NCBI GenBank assembly: GCA_007122215.1
Contig: SKUG01000153.1
Location: 1 to 12,969 of the forward strand
DNA: 12,969 nt
Direction: 5' to 3'
Origin: Thermoleophilia bacterium
GTDB lineage: Bacteria > Actinomycetota > Thermoleophilia > Gaiellales > SKUG01
This document shows, piece by piece, positions 1-7,172 of this stretch. The position numbers were made by a program, and so were the translations under genes. The notes under the pieces were generated by a model. It did no database searches. It was given only the letters and a program-made list of their open reading frames with translations, and was not told where the DNA came from. How positions within the stretch are numbered: position 1 is the first letter of the stretch; every line of letters begins with the position of its first letter.

Positions 1-23
1 CAGCGCGTTCCCGGTGGAAGCGT

Positions 24-1697
24 TCAGCCTGGCTCGTCGGAGCCGGCCGGCTCGACCGCGCCGGGCTGGGGTGCCTCGAAGTGTGGCAGCGCAGGGCCGG
101 CAGGCGGTGGTGCGGGCTGCCCGGCAGCCGCCTGTGCCTGGCCGACCACGTGGTCGATCAGGGGCCCCGGGTAGTGGGCGCCCATCTGGTCCCGCAGGTA
201 GGTCTCGAGCGCGCCGCGGTCGGCGCCCTGGCTGACCTGCTGGAGGATGAACTGGTGCGTTGCGGGCCAGTCGGTGACCAGGCCGGACAGCAGGTGGCTC
301 TCGGGCGTGGTGTCGCCGCCCTCCGGGTCGCCGAGGATGCGGTCCATGTCCTCGAGCAGCGCCTCGGCCCGCACGTCATCGTCGGCTGATGGGGCTGCCT
401 CCGCGGCAGGAGCGGTCTCTGCGGCAGGGGCGGCGTCCGCTGCGGGCTGTGACGGCCACTCCGGCGGGGCGGCTGCCGGGTCCGCAGGTGCTGCGGGATC
501 GTCGCCGACCGATCCCCAGATCGCCGAGGAGGTGATGTCTGCGGGCTCCCCTGCCTCGGGGGTGGGGCTGCCGTCGACCTCGGCGGCCGGCGCTGCTGCG
601 GGCTCGCTGGTGCCGGTTCCTGCCTCGACGTCCAGCCATCCCGACATGGACTCCCCGGATCCAGCCTCGGTGCTGCCTGGCTCGCCGTCCGGTCCTGGCG
701 TGCCATCCGGCTGGCCCGCGTCCTCGGCTGCTGGCAGGTCCCCTGCTGCGGCAGGCTCCCCCGGCTCCGAGGGCTCCTGGGACATCATCGCATCGCCTGC
801 CGGGACGGCGGGGTCCGTGGCGGCGGCATCGGGCGTGGGTTCATCGACATCCGTGGCGGCGCCGTCGCCGGGGTCGCCATCCTCCATCGGGGCCGGCGTA
901 GCCGCGGGCTCGTCCCGTGCGAGGCCGCGCAGGTCGACCAGGGGCTCGTCGGCAGCCTGGGCAGCCGGATCCTCCGGGTGTGGCTCGAGCTCGAGCTCGT
1001 CCGCATGGGCAGTGGGCCCGTCCGTGTCCGCCGCCGGCTCCGCGGCCAGGGCTTCAGCCGCGGGTGTTGCCGCTCCGGCCGTGGGGGAGGCTTCCCCGTC
1101 GGTAGCGACAGGCTCCTGCGCGTCCGAGGGCTCTTCGGCAGCAGCCTGGTGGCTTCCCGCGCCGTCGATGGAGGTGGCCTCCCCGCCGTCTGGCGTGGAC
1201 TCGATGCCTGCGAGCGAGCGCTCCAGGCGCTCCCCGGCGGAGGGCTGCTCCCCAGCCTGCTCGAGCCGGTACAGCGTGGCCCCGACGCGGTCGTAGAGGT
1301 CACGCAGCTCCTGCACGAACGTCTCGCGGATGTCGCTCACGTGGCGACTCGTGCGCGCCGACTCGTCCTGGGCGCGCTGGCGCAGCTCGGTCGCGAGGCT
1401 GCGGGCATCGGTGAGGATCTCCTCGGCCTCCTCGGCGGCCTGCCGCTGGAGCCGCTCCCCGGCCTCCTGGGCCGCCATCACCAGCCGGGAGGTCGATGCA
1501 GACACGCGCTCGAGCTCGGCGCGCACTGCCATCGGGCCGGGCTGCTCCCGCAGGACCTCCATCGCCGAGGCGACCTGCTCGAGGTACTCGTCAACGGCCG
1601 CAGGGGCATAGCCGCGGTCGGACAGGTCAAAGCGCTGCGCGCGGATTCGCTCCGGCGTCAGGTCCGGGGTTCCATGCACGTTCGCACCCTCAGCCAT
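24..1697 (-). CDS. DivIVA-domain protein with long acidic Ala/Pro-rich linker
   Basis: 557 aa, complete. Residues about 12-50 match the DivIVA/Wag31 N-terminal domain (LTPERIRAQRFDLSDRGYAP, then AAVDEYLEQVASAMEVL), which in the family binds curved membrane and marks poles or septa. Residues about 55-150 are rich in Glu, Arg, Ala and Leu and look like a coiled coil. About 165-435 is a low-complexity linker of Ala, Pro, Glu, Asp, Gly and Ser. About 439-525 looks like a compact helical segment (RAEALLEDMDRILGD, then HLLSGLVTDWPATHQFILQQV) that I do not recognise, followed by a Pro-rich tail. The ATG is chosen because GAGGGAGG lies 7 nt upstream. The gene follows the sugar transferase on the same strand with a 152-nt gap holding an alternative-hairpin sequence. 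It is longer than typical Wag31 (about 260 aa). Role inferred: scaffold for polar growth or division; the DivIVA assignment is firm, the exact function is not. Confidence 0.85.
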   Translation of the reverse strand: MAEGANVHGTPDLTPERIRAQRFDLSDRGYAPAAVDEYLEQVASAMEVLREQPGPMAVRAELERVSASTSRLVMAAQEAGERLQRQAAEEAEEILTDARSLATELRQRAQDESARTSRHVSDIRETFVQELRDLYDRVGATLYRLEQAGEQPSAGERLERSLAGIESTPDGGEATSIDGAGSHQAAAEEPSDAQEPVATDGEASPTAGAATPAAEALAAEPAADTDGPTAHADELELEPHPEDPAAQAADEPLVDLRGLARDEPAATPAPMEDGDPGDGAATDVDEPTPDAAATDPAVPAGDAMMSQEPSEPGEPAAAGDLPAAEDAGQPDGTPGPDGEPGSTEAGSGESMSGWLDVEAGTGTSEPAAAPAAEVDGSPTPEAGEPADITSSAIWGSVGDDPAAPADPAAAPPEWPSQPAADAAPAAETAPAAEAAPSADDDVRAEALLEDMDRILGDPEGGDTTPESHLLSGLVTDWPATHQFILQQVSQGADRGALETYLRDQMGAHYPGPLIDHVVGQAQAAAGQPAPPPAGPALPHFEAPQPGAVEPAGSDEPG

Positions 1698-1712
1698 CGT
1701 TCAGCCTCCCTC

Positions 1713-1742
1713 GATCCCCGCCCGCAGCTGCTGCGGGGAATC
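1713..1742 (-). other. Nested, mutually exclusive hairpins upstream of the DivIVA gene
   Basis: Two pairings compete in the leader just before the ribosome site of the DivIVA-domain gene. The inner one pairs CCCGCAG (1721-1727) with CTGCGGG (1731-1737) around a 3-nt loop. The outer one pairs GATCCCCGC (1713-1721) with GCGGGG-AA-TC (1733-1742) with one bulged A. They share bases, so only one can form fully. There is no T-tract on either side. This may be a weak terminator after the sugar transferase, an attenuator, or chance in GC-rich DNA. Confidence 0.4.
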
Positions 1743-1849
1743 GCCAACTCCCGTGCGCAGGCGCGCACCGAGCGCCCGGGCACCATGCCCACTGTGTATC
1801 CCGAATGCCTCCAGCCTGAACCATGCCGCACGCTCCGCCATCGTCGAGG

Positions 1850-3403
1850 TCACCGCGAGCCGAATCGCAGCAGCACCACCCGGACGGTCTCCAGGAAGAT
1901 CACGAGGTCGAAGATCAGCGACTGGTGCTTGAGGTAGTAGAGCTCGAACCCGAGCTTGCTGGCGGCGCCGTCGACCGAGTCGGTGTACTCCAGGCGGACC
2001 TGTGCCCAGCCGGTGAGTCCTGGCTTCACGAGGTGTCGACGCCGGTAGTAGGGGATCGCAGACTCGAGGTCCGCCACGAACTCCGGACGCTCGGGGCGCG
2101 GGCCCACGAAGCTCATCTGCCCGCGCAGGATGTTCCACAGCTGCGGGATCTCGTCCAGCCGCGTTGCCCGGATGAAGCTGCCCACGCGGGTGATCCGGGG
2201 ATCGTCGCGGGTCGCCCAGCGGGCTCCGCCGGCCTCGGCGTCGACGACCATGCTGCGGAACTTGTAGAGGGTGAACTCCCGTCCGCCCTCGCCCACCCGC
2301 ACCTGTCGGAAGAGGACCGGGCCCGGTCCCGACAGGCGAACGGCCAGCGCCACCAGCGGCACCAGCGGGAGGGCAGCGAGCCCGATCGCCAGGGACATCA
2401 GGATGTCGGCGGCTCGCTTGGCTGCGCGGGAGTAGGGCCGGTAGAAGGGGTGGATCATGTACATGAACCAGGCTGCGTTGATCAGCTCGACCGGGACCTT
2501 GCCGAACGCGTCCTCGCTGAAGGCCGAGAGCTCCTGCACGCTGATGCCTGGTGCCTCGAGGTCGGCGAGCCGGGCAAAGAGCTCCAGGCGTCCCGACTCC
2601 ACGCCCACGACCACCACGTCGATCGCGTGGTCGACGATGACCTCGTCGACGTCGGCAACCTCCCCGAGGCGCGGGACGCCGGGCAGGGTGCCGGTGCCGG
2701 CCGTGTCGGCAGACAGGTGCCCGGCCAGGGCGTACTCGGGGTGTGGATCGTCGGCGAAGGCCTCCACGAGCCTGGCCACGGCAGGTCCGTCGCCGACCAG
2801 CAGGACGCGCTGCAGCCGTCGGGCTCCCAGCCACGATCGCGTGACGAGGCTCCAGGTTGCCCCGACGACGAGGACGGCAACGGCGGTGGCGAGGACCAGC
2901 CCGGGGGTCAGCAGCAGCCCCGGCACCAGGAACGAGGCCGCTGCCAGCAGGACGCCGCCCACGGCGATCGCACGCACCCGGTAGATGAGCTGGCCCAGCG
3001 ATGACAGGCGTGCGATCGAGCGGCTCCGGCGCTCCCGGAGCTGCGCGAGCACGAAGCAGAGCGCGGCCACCACCGCGGTGATGATGCGGGCCGTTGGGGA
3101 TCCCTCGGGGCCGGCATGGAAGACCACGCTGGCTGCGGTGACGAGGGTCAGCCAGACGTGCAGCAGCCGTGCCGTGGCCGTCGCGCGCCGTCGCTCGACC
3201 GTGAGGTCTGCGGGCGACGCGGCGTCGACAGGGGACGGGGTGGCTCCCTGGGAGGGCAGCCCGGATGTGGCCAGGGGCTGGCCGGATGCGTCCTGCGGGT
3301 CGGGCTGTGCGGGAGGTGCCACGTCCCGAGCGGTTTCGGCAGGAACGGCCACCGGCATGAGCGCAGGCAGCATGCTGGCATGCTGCAACGGCATGCAGGC
3401 CAC
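1850..3403 (-). CDS. Polyprenyl-phosphate sugar-1-phosphate transferase (exopolysaccharide initiation)
   Basis: 517 aa from the GTG at 3403. It transfers a sugar-1-phosphate from a nucleotide sugar to undecaprenyl phosphate at the membrane, the first step of exopolysaccharide or capsule repeat-unit synthesis. Visible parts: a low-complexity N-terminus (1-70); hydrophobic segments near 79-97, 105-121, 145-163 and 165-185; a Rossmann-like segment starting VLLVGDG (200-206); another membrane helix at about 332-353; then the catalytic domain with KFRSM (381-385), [13 protein letters not shown] (414-426), [12 protein letters not shown] (431-442) and [10 protein letters not shown] (460-469). This is the WbaP/CpsE-type architecture (CoA-binding-like plus bacterial sugar transferase domain). 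Sugar specificity cannot be told. The start is uncertain: in-frame ATGs lie at 3394, 3373 and 3358, none with a clear Shine-Dalgarno, and palindromes at 3367-3386 and 3401-3414 hint that the true start is internal, perhaps 3358. No glycosyltransferases are adjacent here. Confidence 0.9.
   Translation of the reverse strand: MACMPLQHASMLPALMPVAVPAETARDVAPPAQPDPQDASGQPLATSGLPSQGATPSPVDAASPADLTVERRRATATARLLHVWLTLVTAASVVFHAGPEGSPTARIITAVVAALCFVLAQLRERRSRSIARLSSLGQLIYRVRAIAVGGVLLAAASFLVPGLLLTPGLVLATAVAVLVVGATWSLVTRSWLGARRLQRVLLVGDGPAVARLVEAFADDPHPEYALAGHLSADTAGTGTLPGVPRLGEVADVDEVIVDHAIDVVVVGVESGRLELFARLADLEAPGISVQELSAFSEDAFGKVPVELINAAWFMYMIHPFYRPYSRAAKRAADILMSLAIGLAALPLVPLVALAVRLSGPGPVLFRQVRVGEGGREFTLYKFRSMVVDAEAGGARWATRDDPRITRVGSFIRATRLDEIPQLWNILRGQMSFVGPRPERPEFVADLESAIPYYRRRHLVKPGLTGWAQVRLEYTDSVDGAASKLGFELYYLKHQSLIFDLVIFLETVRVVLLRFGSR
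3367..3386. repeat. 20-bp palindrome with 9-bp arms
   Basis: GCAGCATGC (3367-3375) and GCATGCTGC (3378-3386) form a perfect 9-bp inverted repeat around a TG centre. A third GCATGC follows at 3391-3396. The repeat lies inside the first 13 codons of the longest reading of the sugar transferase and next to the NrdR-box-like site. It could be an operator or a 5' hairpin; no binding protein is recognised. Confidence 0.5.
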
Positions 3404-3446
3404 TACATCTAGTGCGTCCGACGGCCTTCGTACACTATCCCTGTGT
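3400..3446. promoter_or_regulatory. Tandem NrdR-box-like operator upstream of nrdR-nrdJ
   Basis: Box 1 (3401-3414) is CACTACATCTAGTG, with 5-bp arms CACTA/TAGTG; it matches 12 of 14 core positions of a canonical NrdR box (CACTATATATAGTG). Box 2 (3432-3446), ACACTATCCCTGTGT, has ACAC/GTGT arms but is one base shorter than the usual 16 bp and diverges in the centre. The centres are about 31-32 bp apart, the three-helical-turn spacing typical of NrdR box pairs. A -10-like TACACT (3431-3436) overlaps box 2, though no good -35 is seen. NrdR bound here could repress its own operon and might also affect the divergent sugar transferase gene. Confidence 0.6.
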
Positions 3447-3450
3447 GGTT

Positions 3451-3480
3451 CGCAAACTTCCGCAAACAGCGGACTTTGCG
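3451..3480. repeat. CGCAAAC direct repeat with inverted TTTGCG copy
   Basis: CGCAAAC occurs at 3451-3457 and again at 3461-3467, exactly 10 bp apart. TTTGCG at 3475-3480 is inverted relative to them, pairing with CGCAAA at 3461-3466 across 8 nt. The set sits in the divergent nrdR/sugar-transferase region just downstream of NrdR box 2. A face-of-helix repeat like this suggests a regulator site, but no family is recognised. Confidence 0.4.
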
Positions 3481-3493
3481 TGCCGCGGCAGCC

Positions 3494-3523
3494 TTGTCCG
3501 GGGGTTCCCGGCGCGGGTACAGT
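3494..3523 (+). promoter_or_regulatory. Candidate sigma70-type promoter for nrdR-nrdJ
   Basis: TTGTCC (3494-3499) and TACAGT (3518-3523) are separated by 18 nt and each match 4 of 6 consensus positions. Transcription would start near 3530, giving a leader of about 90 nt before the TTG start. An alternative -10 (TACACT, 3431-3436) overlaps NrdR box 2 and would suit repression better, so the true start site is open. Confidence 0.35.
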
Positions 3524-3621
3524 GTCGCTTCCGGCGTGGGTGCCGGAGGCGCCGGTCGCGCAGGGTGTGCAGGGCCGGCTGCCGGGTGTACAGGTGCAGG
3601 TGTCCAGTGAGGGGGAGTGGG

Positions 3622-4176
3622 TTGAACTGTCCGCGGTGTGATGACCAGACGCTGAGGGTGCTCGAGTCGAGGTCGGCAGAGTCCGGCGACGCCATCCGTC
3701 GGCGGCGCGAGTGCCTCGCGTGCGGGTACCGGTTCACGACCTACGAGCGGCTCGAGCGCCAGCCGCTGATGGTGGTCAAGGACAGCGGTCGCGAGCAGGC
3801 CTTCGACCGGGAGAAGCTGCTCTACGGCCTGGTGCGGGCATGCTCGAAGCGGAACGTTCCCACCGAGCGCCTCGAGGCGCTGGTGATCGACATCGAGGCC
3901 CAGGTCCGTGCGCGGAACGTGCGCAAGGTCGCCTCCCGCGAGGTCGGGAACCTGGCGCTGCAGGGGCTGCTGCGCATCGACGAGGTCGCCTCCCTGCGAT
4001 TCGCCTCGGTCTACCGCCAGTTCCAGAGCATCGACGAGTTCAGCCGCGAGATGCAGCGCATCATGCGCCAGCGCTCCGTGGAGCAGGACGCAGCCGGGCA
4101 GGCAGCCACGCAGGCGCCGCGCCGCGGGGTGTCCAGACAGGGTTCCAGCGCTGCCATGCAGGCAGTGACGGGCTAG
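3622..4176 (+). CDS. nrdR: Transcriptional repressor NrdR
   Basis: 184 aa from a TTG start. NrdR senses ATP/dATP and represses ribonucleotide reductase genes. The N-terminal zinc ribbon is complete: C3-P-R-C6 and C31-L-A-C34, with the family's IRRRREC (25-31) and YRFTTYER (36-43). The ATP-cone domain runs about 49-139 (VVKDSGREQAFDREKLLYGL, then the RNVRKVASREVGNLALQGL region). The TTG is chosen because the protein then begins MNCPRC as NrdR proteins do, GAGGGGGAG lies 4 nt upstream, and the upstream in-frame translation is Arg/Cys-rich and does not look coding. About 30 residues after the ATP-cone (155-184, rich in Gln, Ala and Ser) exceed the usual length near 150-160 aa and look disordered. 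It lies 37 nt before nrdJ and is almost certainly cotranscribed with it. A palindromic box pair upstream suggests autoregulation. Confidence 0.95.
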   Translation: MNCPRCDDQTLRVLESRSAESGDAIRRRRECLACGYRFTTYERLERQPLMVVKDSGREQAFDREKLLYGLVRACSKRNVPTERLEALVIDIEAQVRARNVRKVASREVGNLALQGLLRIDEVASLRFASVYRQFQSIDEFSREMQRIMRQRSVEQDAAGQAATQAPRRGVSRQGSSAAMQAVTG

Positions 4177-4213
4177 ACGTACCAACCAACAAGCTACGCT
4201 GAAGGGGCAGGGG

Positions 4214-6937
4214 ATGACCACCGGAACGCACGTGACCGACACCGACGCAACAGGAGCCGCATCGCGGCCGCTGATCGAGCCGTACTTCACCGACGGCCGG
4301 GACCCGTTCGACGCCATCGAGTGGGAACGCCGTGATGCCATCATCCCGGGACTCGACGGCAACGTCTTCGAGCAGCGGGACGTGGAGTTCCCCCGGAGCT
4401 GGTCGCAGAACGCCACCAACATCGTCGCCCAGAAGTACTTCCGCGGGAAGATGGACTCCCCCGAGCGCGAGACATCCGTCCGCCAGATGATCGGGCGCGT
4501 CGTGGACACGCTCCACGACTGGTCCCTGGCCGAGGGCTACTTCGACACGACCGAGCAGGCCGACACCTTCCGGCACGAGCTGGCGTTCCTGCTGGTCAAC
4601 CAGTACGCATCCTTCAACTCGCCGGTCTGGTTCAACCTCGGCCACGAGGAGCAGCCCCAGTGCTCGGCCTGCTTCATCCTCTCGGTCGACGACTCGATGG
4701 ACTCGATCCTCGACTGGATCCGCAAGGAGGGCAACATCTTCAAGGGTGGCTCGGGCAGCGGCCTCAACCTCTCGGCGATCCGCTCGTCGGCAGAGCAGCT
4801 CTCCAAGGGCGGGCACGCATCCGGCCCGGTCAGCTTCATGCGCGGTGCTGATGCGTCTGCCGGCACGATCAAGTCCGGTGGCAAGACCCGCCGGGCCGCG
4901 AAGATGGTCGTGCTCAACGTCGACCATCCCGACATCGAGGAGTTCATCTGGTGCAAGGCGCGCGAGGAGGACAAGGCGCGCGCGCTCGCCGAGGCCGGCT
5001 TCGACATGGCCCTGGACTCCGACAACTGGCAGTCCATCCAGTACCAGAACGCCAACAACTCCGTGCGCGTCAGCGACGAGTTCATGCGCGCCGTGGTCGA
5101 TGACGAGGAGTTCTCGACCCGCGAGGTCACCACGGGTGACGTCGTCGAGACCTTCCGGGCGCGGGACCTGCTGCGCCAGATCTCCGAGGCCGCATGGCAG
5201 TGCGCCGACCCGGGCGTGCAGTACGACACCGTCATCAACGACTGGCACACCTGCCCGCGCAGCGGTCGGATCAACGCATCCAACCCCTGCAGCGAGTACA
5301 TGCACGTCGACAACTCGGCCTGCAACCTCGCCTCGCTCAACCTGATGAAGTTCATCGACGACAACGGGAACTTCAACGTCGACGCCTACGAGCGCGCCAT
5401 CGACGTGATGATCACCGCACAGGAGATCGTCGTCTCGGGATCGAGCTACCCCACCGAGGAGATCACCCGCAACGCGAAGGACATGCGCCAGCTCGGCCTG
5501 GGCTACGCCAACCTCGGCGCGCTGCTGATGGCCAACGGCCTGCCCTACGACTCGGACGAGGGGCGGGCGCTGGCCGGTGCCCTCACGGCACTGATGACCG
5601 GTCGGGCCTATCGCCAGAGCGCGCTGATGGCCGGCAAGGTCGGGCCATACGCCGCCTACGAGCCCAACGCCGACGACCACATGCGCGTCATGGAGAAGCA
5701 TCGCGCGGCGGTCTCGAACATCGACCACACCCTCGTGCCCGACCACCTCATGCTGGCCGCGCGGCGCAGCTGGGACGAGGCCATCGAGGAGGGCCGCTCG
5801 CGTGGCTACCGCAACGCGCAGGCCACCGTGCTCGCGCCGACCGGCACCATCAGCTTCATGATGGACTGTGACACCACGGGCATCGAGCCGGACTTCTCGC
5901 TGGTCAAGATGAAGAAGCTGGTCGGTGGTGGCGACATGATGATCGTCAACCAGACGGTCCCGCGGGCGCTCGCGAAGCTTGGCTACGCATCGCACGAGAT
6001 CGACCAGGTCGTCGCCTACATCCAGGAGCACAACAGCGTCGTCGGGGCGCCGTTCATGAAGCCCGAGCACATCGAGGTCTTCGACTGTGCCGTGGGTCAG
6101 CGTGCGATCCACTACACGGGTCACGTGCGGATGATGGCGGCTGCCCAGCCGTTCATCTCGGGTGCGATCTCCAAGACGGTGAACATGCCGCAGGAGGCGA
6201 CCGTCGAGGACATCATGGAGCTCTACACCGAGAGCTGGCGACTGGGCCTCAAGGCCGTTGCCATCTACCGGGACGGCTCCAAGACCGCCCAGCCGCTGAG
6301 CAGCTCGGACGACGACGGCGAGCAGAAGACGCTCGCCCAGCCGGTGCGGCGGCGCATGCCGCTCGAGCGCAACGAGATCGGCCGCAAGTTCCAGGTCGGC
6401 GAGTACAGCGGGTACATCCACGTGGGCCTCTTCGAGGACGGCACCCCGGGTGACATCTTCGTGGATATCGCCAAGGAGGGCACCACCCTCGCGGGCCTGA
6501 TGAACTCGCTGATGATCAGCGTCTCGCTGGGCCTGCAGTACGGCGTGCCGCTCGAGGTGTACGTCTCGAAGTTCAGCCACCTGCGCTTCGAGCCCAGCGG
6601 CATGACCAACGACGAGGACATCCGCATCGCCAAGTCGATTGTCGACTACATCTTCCGCTGGCTCGGCAAGAAGTTCCTGCCGGTCGACAAGCAGGAGCAG
6701 CTCGGGATCCTCACGCCGGAGGTCAAGGCGCGGCTGGCCACCCAGTACGCCAGCCCCGCTGCCGATACCGACGCCGGGCATCGTCCGAGCAGTGCAGAGG
6801 TCGTCGGCCAGGGGCAGAAGGCGCTCTTCAGCTCCACCGCCGACAGCCGCGTCTGTGCCCGCTGCGGTGGCCAGAGCATCCGGACCGGTGCCTGCTACAC
6901 CTGCATGGACTGCGGTGACAACACCGGCTGCGGCTGA
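4214..6937 (+). CDS. nrdJ: Class II (B12-dependent) ribonucleotide reductase NrdJ
   Basis: 907 aa. It reduces ribonucleotides to deoxyribonucleotides in the cytoplasm using adenosylcobalamin to make the active-site thiyl radical, so it needs no oxygen and no separate radical subunit. Visible: NPCSE (357-361) with the thiyl Cys359 and Glu361; the redox pair Cys153 (SACF) and Cys370 (ACNLASLNL), the latter 11 residues after Cys359 as in characterised NrdJ; GGSGSGLNLS (178-187); APTGTIS (541-547). A TSCPD-type domain covers about 718-815, and the C-terminal cysteine cluster (C881, C884, C894, C897, C900, C906) is the zinc-binding, thioredoxin-reducible tail. No N-terminal ATP-cone is seen. GAAGGGG lies 6 nt before the ATG. 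Second gene of nrdR-nrdJ and probably under NrdR control. I see no cobalamin riboswitch upstream. A strong hairpin follows the stop. Confidence 0.97.
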   Translation: MTTGTHVTDTDATGAASRPLIEPYFTDGRDPFDAIEWERRDAIIPGLDGNVFEQRDVEFPRSWSQNATNIVAQKYFRGKMDSPERETSVRQMIGRVVDTLHDWSLAEGYFDTTEQADTFRHELAFLLVNQYASFNSPVWFNLGHEEQPQCSACFILSVDDSMDSILDWIRKEGNIFKGGSGSGLNLSAIRSSAEQLSKGGHASGPVSFMRGADASAGTIKSGGKTRRAAKMVVLNVDHPDIEEFIWCKAREEDKARALAEAGFDMALDSDNWQSIQYQNANNSVRVSDEFMRAVVDDEEFSTREVTTGDVVETFRARDLLRQISEAAWQCADPGVQYDTVINDWHTCPRSGRINASNPCSEYMHVDNSACNLASLNLMKFIDDNGNFNVDAYERAIDVMITAQEIVVSGSSYPTEEITRNAKDMRQLGLGYANLGALLMANGLPYDSDEGRALAGALTALMTGRAYRQSALMAGKVGPYAAYEPNADDHMRVMEKHRAAVSNIDHTLVPDHLMLAARRSWDEAIEEGRSRGYRNAQATVLAPTGTISFMMDCDTTGIEPDFSLVKMKKLVGGGDMMIVNQTVPRALAKLGYASHEIDQVVAYIQEHNSVVGAPFMKPEHIEVFDCAVGQRAIHYTGHVRMMAAAQPFISGAISKTVNMPQEATVEDIMELYTESWRLGLKAVAIYRDGSKTAQPLSSSDDDGEQKTLAQPVRRRMPLERNEIGRKFQVGEYSGYIHVGLFEDGTPGDIFVDIAKEGTTLAGLMNSLMISVSLGLQYGVPLEVYVSKFSHLRFEPSGMTNDEDIRIAKSIVDYIFRWLGKKFLPVDKQEQLGILTPEVKARLATQYASPAADTDAGHRPSSAEVVGQGQKALFSSTADSRVCARCGGQSIRTGACYTCMDCGDNTGCG

Positions 6938-6949
6938 CGTCTCGACGTC

Positions 6950-6985
6950 GAGGGGGGCAGGCGGCCCATGCCGCCTGCCCCCCTC
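6950..6985 (+). terminator. Strong hairpin terminator after nrdJ
   Basis: The arms 6950-6965 and 6970-6985 form a perfect 16-bp, almost all-G/C stem with the 4-nt loop CCAT, starting 12 nt after the nrdJ stop. No T-tract follows, as is common for actinobacterial terminators. It should separate nrdR-nrdJ from the CAP-domain gene. Confidence 0.85.
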
Positions 6986-7078
6986 GGTCGTTCCGGAGCC
7001 TGGGACAGTGGGAGCCGGCACGGCCTCGCCCCTTCCCAGCAGCGAACCGGGATCCTCCCCGTCGGCCCTGTCCGGGCC

Positions 7079-7107
7079 TTGTTGGATGTCCCTGCCTGTC
7101 GTATCGT
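7079..7107 (+). promoter_or_regulatory. Candidate promoter for the CAP-domain gene
   Basis: TTGTTG (7079-7084) and TATCGT (7102-7107) are 17 nt apart. The -10 lies in the centre of a perfect inverted repeat (7088-7119). Transcription would start near 7114, about 60 nt before the ATG. Placement behind the nrdJ terminator supports a separate transcription unit. Confidence 0.4.
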
Positions 7108-7119
7108 GAAGGCAGGGAC
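7088..7119. repeat. 10-bp perfect inverted repeat around a -10 element
   Basis: GTCCCTGCCT (7088-7097) and AGGCAGGGAC (7110-7119) are exact reverse complements separated by 12 nt that contain TATCGT. Arms flanking the -10 would let a dimeric regulator block RNA polymerase. As RNA it would be only partly transcribed, so an operator is more likely than a terminator. Confidence 0.5.
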
Positions 7120-7172
7120 GGCACGCACCTCGCGGCAGGTGCGGCGCCAGCAGCAGATGGGGCAGTGCGGGC

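Noticed and set aside
247..1296. Ser/Gly/Ala-rich 349-codon frame antisense to the DivIVA gene
   Set aside because: Low-complexity composition follows from the Ala/Pro/Glu-rich linker on the other strand; no motif or ribosome site.
1701..1841. 46-codon minus-strand frame (MAERAAWFRLEAFG...) filling the gap before the DivIVA gene and ending 3 nt before its ATG
   Set aside because: Its third positions are clearly less GC-rich than neighbours, it uses AGG and ATA, has only a weak ribosome site, and overlaps the hairpin sequence. A real small gene is possible but unsupported.
3530..3621. Cobalamin riboswitch in the nrdR-nrdJ leader
   Set aside because: The leader is short and I see no B12-box-like conserved core; nrdR presence suggests NrdR control instead.
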